A stretch of DNA of 6,043 nt from CAYMCQ01 sp964389025 (GTDB lineage Bacteria; Verrucomicrobiota; Verrucomicrobiia; Limisphaerales; CAYMCQ01), in the NCBI GenBank assembly GCA_964389025.1, contig CAYMCQ010000129.1:1-6043 (forward strand). The letters are read 5' to 3'. The notes beneath the pieces are model-generated. The model had not been told where the DNA came from, did no database searches, and saw only the letters and a list, made by a program, of their open reading frames with translations. A program made the translations under genes and the position numbers. Below, piece after piece: positions 4,241-6,043 of this stretch. The first letter of the stretch is position 1. Every line of letters starts with the position of its first letter.

Positions 4241-5263
4241 TCAACTTTTCCACCATAACCAGAGTGCCGTTACCACAATGTTCGCCAGCGCAAGCGGGAC
4301 GAACCGACGCCAGCCCAAATCCATCAACTGGTCGTAACGGAAGCGCGGCCACATCCAGCGCACCCAGACGATCAGGCAAAACAAGACCATCAGTTTTGCC
4401 AGGAAAATTCCGATGTGCAGCACTCCCGCGCCAAACGTCGCGGCAGGATGGTCGAGTCCGGCAATGGGCAACGTCCAACCGCCAAAGAACAACGTCACCA
4501 TCATCCCGCAGCCGCCGATCACGTTCACATATTCGCCCATGAAGAACAGCGCGAACTTCATCGAGCTGTATTCGACGTTGTAACCACCGGCCAGTTCCTG
4601 CTCGGCCTCAGGCAGATCGAACGGCGTGCGGTTCGTTTCCGCAAACACGGCTACAAGAAAAATCGCGAACGCGAGCGGTTGTTTGAAAATGAGCCAGTGA
4701 AAAATTCCGCCCGATTGATATTCGATGACCTGGCTCAAGTTCAGACTGCCCACGAGCATGAAAACGGGGATCACCGACATACCCATCGCAATCTCATACG
4801 AAATCAATTGTGCGCTGGATCGAATGCCGCCGAGAAATGGATATTTGGAATTCGCCGCGTAACCCGCGAGCACAATGCTGTAAACGCCGAGCGACGCGAT
4901 CCCGAACGTGAAAAGAATCCCGACGTTCAGATCGGCGATGACCATTTTTTGATTTCCGAGATGCGAGCCGAACGGGATCACCGCCAGAACGAGCAGCGCC
5001 GGAATCAACGAGAGAGCCGGCGCGATAAAAAAATAGACTTTTCGCACATGCGCGGGAGTGAAGTCTTCCTTCAGGAACGCCTTGATTCCGTCGGCCATGG
5101 GTTGCAACAAGCCGAAAGGGCCTACACGATTCGGCCCGATGCGGTCCTGAATCGCCGCAGAAACTCGCCGCTCAATCATGACCCCGTAAGCGAACAGCGT
5201 CAGCGCCGCGCCGACGACGCACGCAATCTTCACCGCGCTGAATAAAATGAAATTCCAGTCCAT
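4241..5263 (-). CDS. nuoH: NADH-quinone oxidoreductase subunit H
   Basis: NuoH (ND1 homologue) is the membrane subunit that joins the two arms of complex I and forms much of the quinone chamber. The product is 340 residues with eight or more hydrophobic segments. Family blocks are ERR at 31-33, DRIGPNRVGPFGLLQPMADG at 40-59 with KAFLKED following, GGIRSSAQLISYEIAMG at 145-161, ETNRTPFDLPEAEQELAGGY at 209-228, VEYSSMKFALFFMGEY at 230-245, and WVRWMWPRFRYDQLMDLGW near the C-terminus. These include the acidic loop lining the quinone entry path. The ATG at 5263 (MDWNFILF) is chosen over an in-frame ATG at 5422, whose 53 extra residues lie inside nuoG and are unrelated to the family. Only two bases separate it from the nuoG stop (TAGCAATG), and no clear Shine-Dalgarno is present, so translation is probably coupled to nuoG. 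Confidence 0.97.
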   Translation of the reverse strand: MDWNFILFSAVKIACVVGAALTLFAYGVMIERRVSAAIQDRIGPNRVGPFGLLQPMADGIKAFLKEDFTPAHVRKVYFFIAPALSLIPALLVLAVIPFGSHLGNQKMVIADLNVGILFTFGIASLGVYSIVLAGYAANSKYPFLGGIRSSAQLISYEIAMGMSVIPVFMLVGSLNLSQVIEYQSGGIFHWLIFKQPLAFAIFLVAVFAETNRTPFDLPEAEQELAGGYNVEYSSMKFALFFMGEYVNVIGGCGMMVTLFFGGWTLPIAGLDHPAATFGAGVLHIGIFLAKLMVLFCLIVWVRWMWPRFRYDQLMDLGWRRFVPLALANIVVTALWLWWKS

Positions 5264-5265
5264 TG

Positions 5266-6043
5266 CTAAATCTGAATTGTCACGCCGTTGTCTCCGAGAC
5301 TCGCCCAGGTCAGCCCATTGAAAGCCGGAACTTCTTGCGCCATTCGGTTGAACAAACCTTCGATGCTCACAAAACCGTTTTGGCCGGTGATATTGAAAAC
5401 AAGCTCGTGCAGGAATTCCCATTCAGGCCGCGCACCGCCTTTTGGCTCGATGGCTTTCCAAAATCGTTGGACGCGGCCTTTAACGTTCGTGAACGTGCCG
5501 CGTTTCTCGGCGTGAGCGCAGCCGGGCAAAAGATAATGCGCAAACTTCGTTGTCTCGTTCGGCAAAATGTCGCTGACGATGAGCGTGTCAAGTTTGCCAA
5601 GAAGTTCTGCGCTGATGCCGCATTTCGTCACGTCTTCACCAAAAACAATTAACGTTTTGATTGCGCCACTGCGAATTCCATCAGCAATCTTCGGCAAATT
5701 TGCGCCCATCGGATTTGCAGCGATGCCGGTGAGGCGTGCGCCGTTGCTGTTCGGATTTCTGTCCGCATTCAAAAGCAGTTTGTCGCCCTCGCCAGCGCGC
5801 GGAACGGAATCAGTCAATGCGTCAAATTTTTTCGCGAGTTTCAAAAGCAAATAAAGTTCTTCGTTCGTCTGGCGCGCTGAAGCGATAATTGCGACAGAGC
5901 CTTGCGGTGCTTTGGCAAGCTTCCCCGAAATTTCCTTGAGAGTCGTTGTCCACGTGCCATTAGAGTAGGGCAGGCTTCCAGCCTGCCCAGAATTCGCAGA
6001 AGGCAGGCTGGAAGCCTGCCCTACTCTAACTTCCGACAGTCTG
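5266..6043 (-). CDS. nuoG: NADH-quinone oxidoreductase subunit G, C-terminal part (runs off the right edge)
   Basis: NuoG is the large iron-sulfur and molybdopterin-oxidoreductase-like subunit of the complex I peripheral arm. Only the last 258 residues are present; the cluster-binding N-terminus lies outside the window. Recognisable molybdopterin-family stretches are TLIVFGEDVTK, LIVSDILPNETTKFAHYLLP, AEKRGTFTNVKGRVQRF and PEWEFLHEL. The frame is open from the stop at 5266 to the window edge. Near the edge it reads straight through a 70-base palindromic element (5960-6029), which encodes GQASSLP and GQAGSLP with a short linker, followed by the native-looking NGTWTTTLKEISGKLAK. That segment looks like an in-frame insertion. 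Assignment as NuoG rather than another molybdopterin enzyme rests on its position directly before nuoH, and is strong. Confidence 0.92.
   Translation of the reverse strand, partial: RLSEVRVGQASSLPSANSGQAGSLPYSNGTWTTTLKEISGKLAKAPQGSVAIIASARQTNEELYLLLKLAKKFDALTDSVPRAGEGDKLLLNADRNPNSNGARLTGIAANPMGANLPKIADGIRSGAIKTLIVFGEDVTKCGISAELLGKLDTLIVSDILPNETTKFAHYLLPGCAHAEKRGTFTNVKGRVQRFWKAIEPKGGARPEWEFLHELVFNITGQNGFVSIEGLFNRMAQEVPAFNGLTWASLGDNGVTIQI
5960..6029. repeat. REP/BIME-like palindromic element inserted in frame in nuoG
   Basis: The perfect 28-base arms are 5960-5987 and 6002-6029, inverted, around a 14-base spacer. Each arm is itself a hairpin: GGCAGGCT-TCC-AGCCTGCC at 5969-5987, and its counterpart with loop GGA at 6002-6020. 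The element can therefore fold as one long stem or as two hairpins closed by an outer TTAGAGTA/TACTCTAA stem. Read inward, each half begins GTAGGG, as in the nuoJ-nuoK element. Translated in the nuoG frame, the two arms give VGQASSLP and GQAGSLPY with no stop. Confidence 0.9.

Noticed and set aside
4415..5245. Plus-strand open frame of 276 codons
   Set aside because: It is the antisense shadow of nuoH. The minus-strand product matches NuoH over its full length.
5264..5422. N-terminal extension of nuoH to the ATG at 5422
   Set aside because: It would overlap nuoG by more than 150 bases, and the extra residues are arginine-rich and unlike NuoH, whereas MDWNFILF at 5263 is a natural NuoH start.
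5266..6043. nuoG interrupted or pseudogenised by the palindrome
   Set aside because: The reading frame passes through the element without a stop or shift, and recognisable NuoG sequence continues to the normal stop next to nuoH.

Overview
This window is a stretch of a respiratory complex I (NADH:quinone oxidoreductase, nuo) operon. Every supported gene lies on the minus strand. In transcription order, which is right to left in window coordinates, the genes are nuoG (C-terminal end only), nuoH, nuoI, a DNA methyltransferase, an HNH nuclease, nuoJ, nuoK and nuoL (N-terminal 309 residues only). The nuo genes keep the canonical G-H-I-J-K-L order, and the subunits look intact and functional, with catalytic and cluster-binding residues in place.

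Two things depart from an ordinary nuo operon. First, a compact two-gene module sits between nuoI and nuoJ in the operon's own orientation. It encodes a beta-class SPPY methyltransferase overlapping an HNH endonuclease, and looks like a Type II restriction-modification pair. Second, nearly every gap between nuo genes is almost exactly filled by an inverted-repeat element, and the gaps use different repeat families: 4177-4240 (nuoH-nuoI), 1403-1546 (nuoJ-nuoK) and 939-1065 (nuoK-nuoL). The nuoJ-nuoK gap is composite, with a double-hairpin element bounded by GTAGGG and CCCTAC lying inside an outer ACAGAG-type inverted repeat. A sibling element with the same GTAGGG/CCCTAC layout lies inside the nuoG reading frame at 5960-6029. 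It has perfect 28-bp arms, is read through without a stop, and adds two related heptapeptides (GQASSLP and GQAGSLP) to the protein. The layout, two inverted hairpins each starting with GTAG at its outer end, resembles REP/BIME elements mobilised by RAYT transposases.

No taxonomic marker gene is present. The repeat types (CACGAAT/CACGGAT, CACAGAGACACAGAG, GACAGGATTAACAAG and GTAGGGCAGGCTTCC families), the moderate G+C and the nuo subunit sequences suggest a Verrucomicrobiota bacterium, perhaps of the Pedosphaera/Limisphaerales group. That is inference from familiarity with such repeats and was not tested.

Functionally, NuoG and NuoI carry redox chemistry in the peripheral arm. NuoH joins that arm to the membrane arm at the quinone site. 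NuoJ, NuoK and NuoL form proton-translocating parts of the membrane arm. The methyltransferase and nuclease have no known role in respiration and are most simply read as a defence or selfish cassette riding on a constitutively expressed operon. No stretch longer than about 160 bases lacks a gene, and no RNA gene, CRISPR array or convincing terminator was seen.
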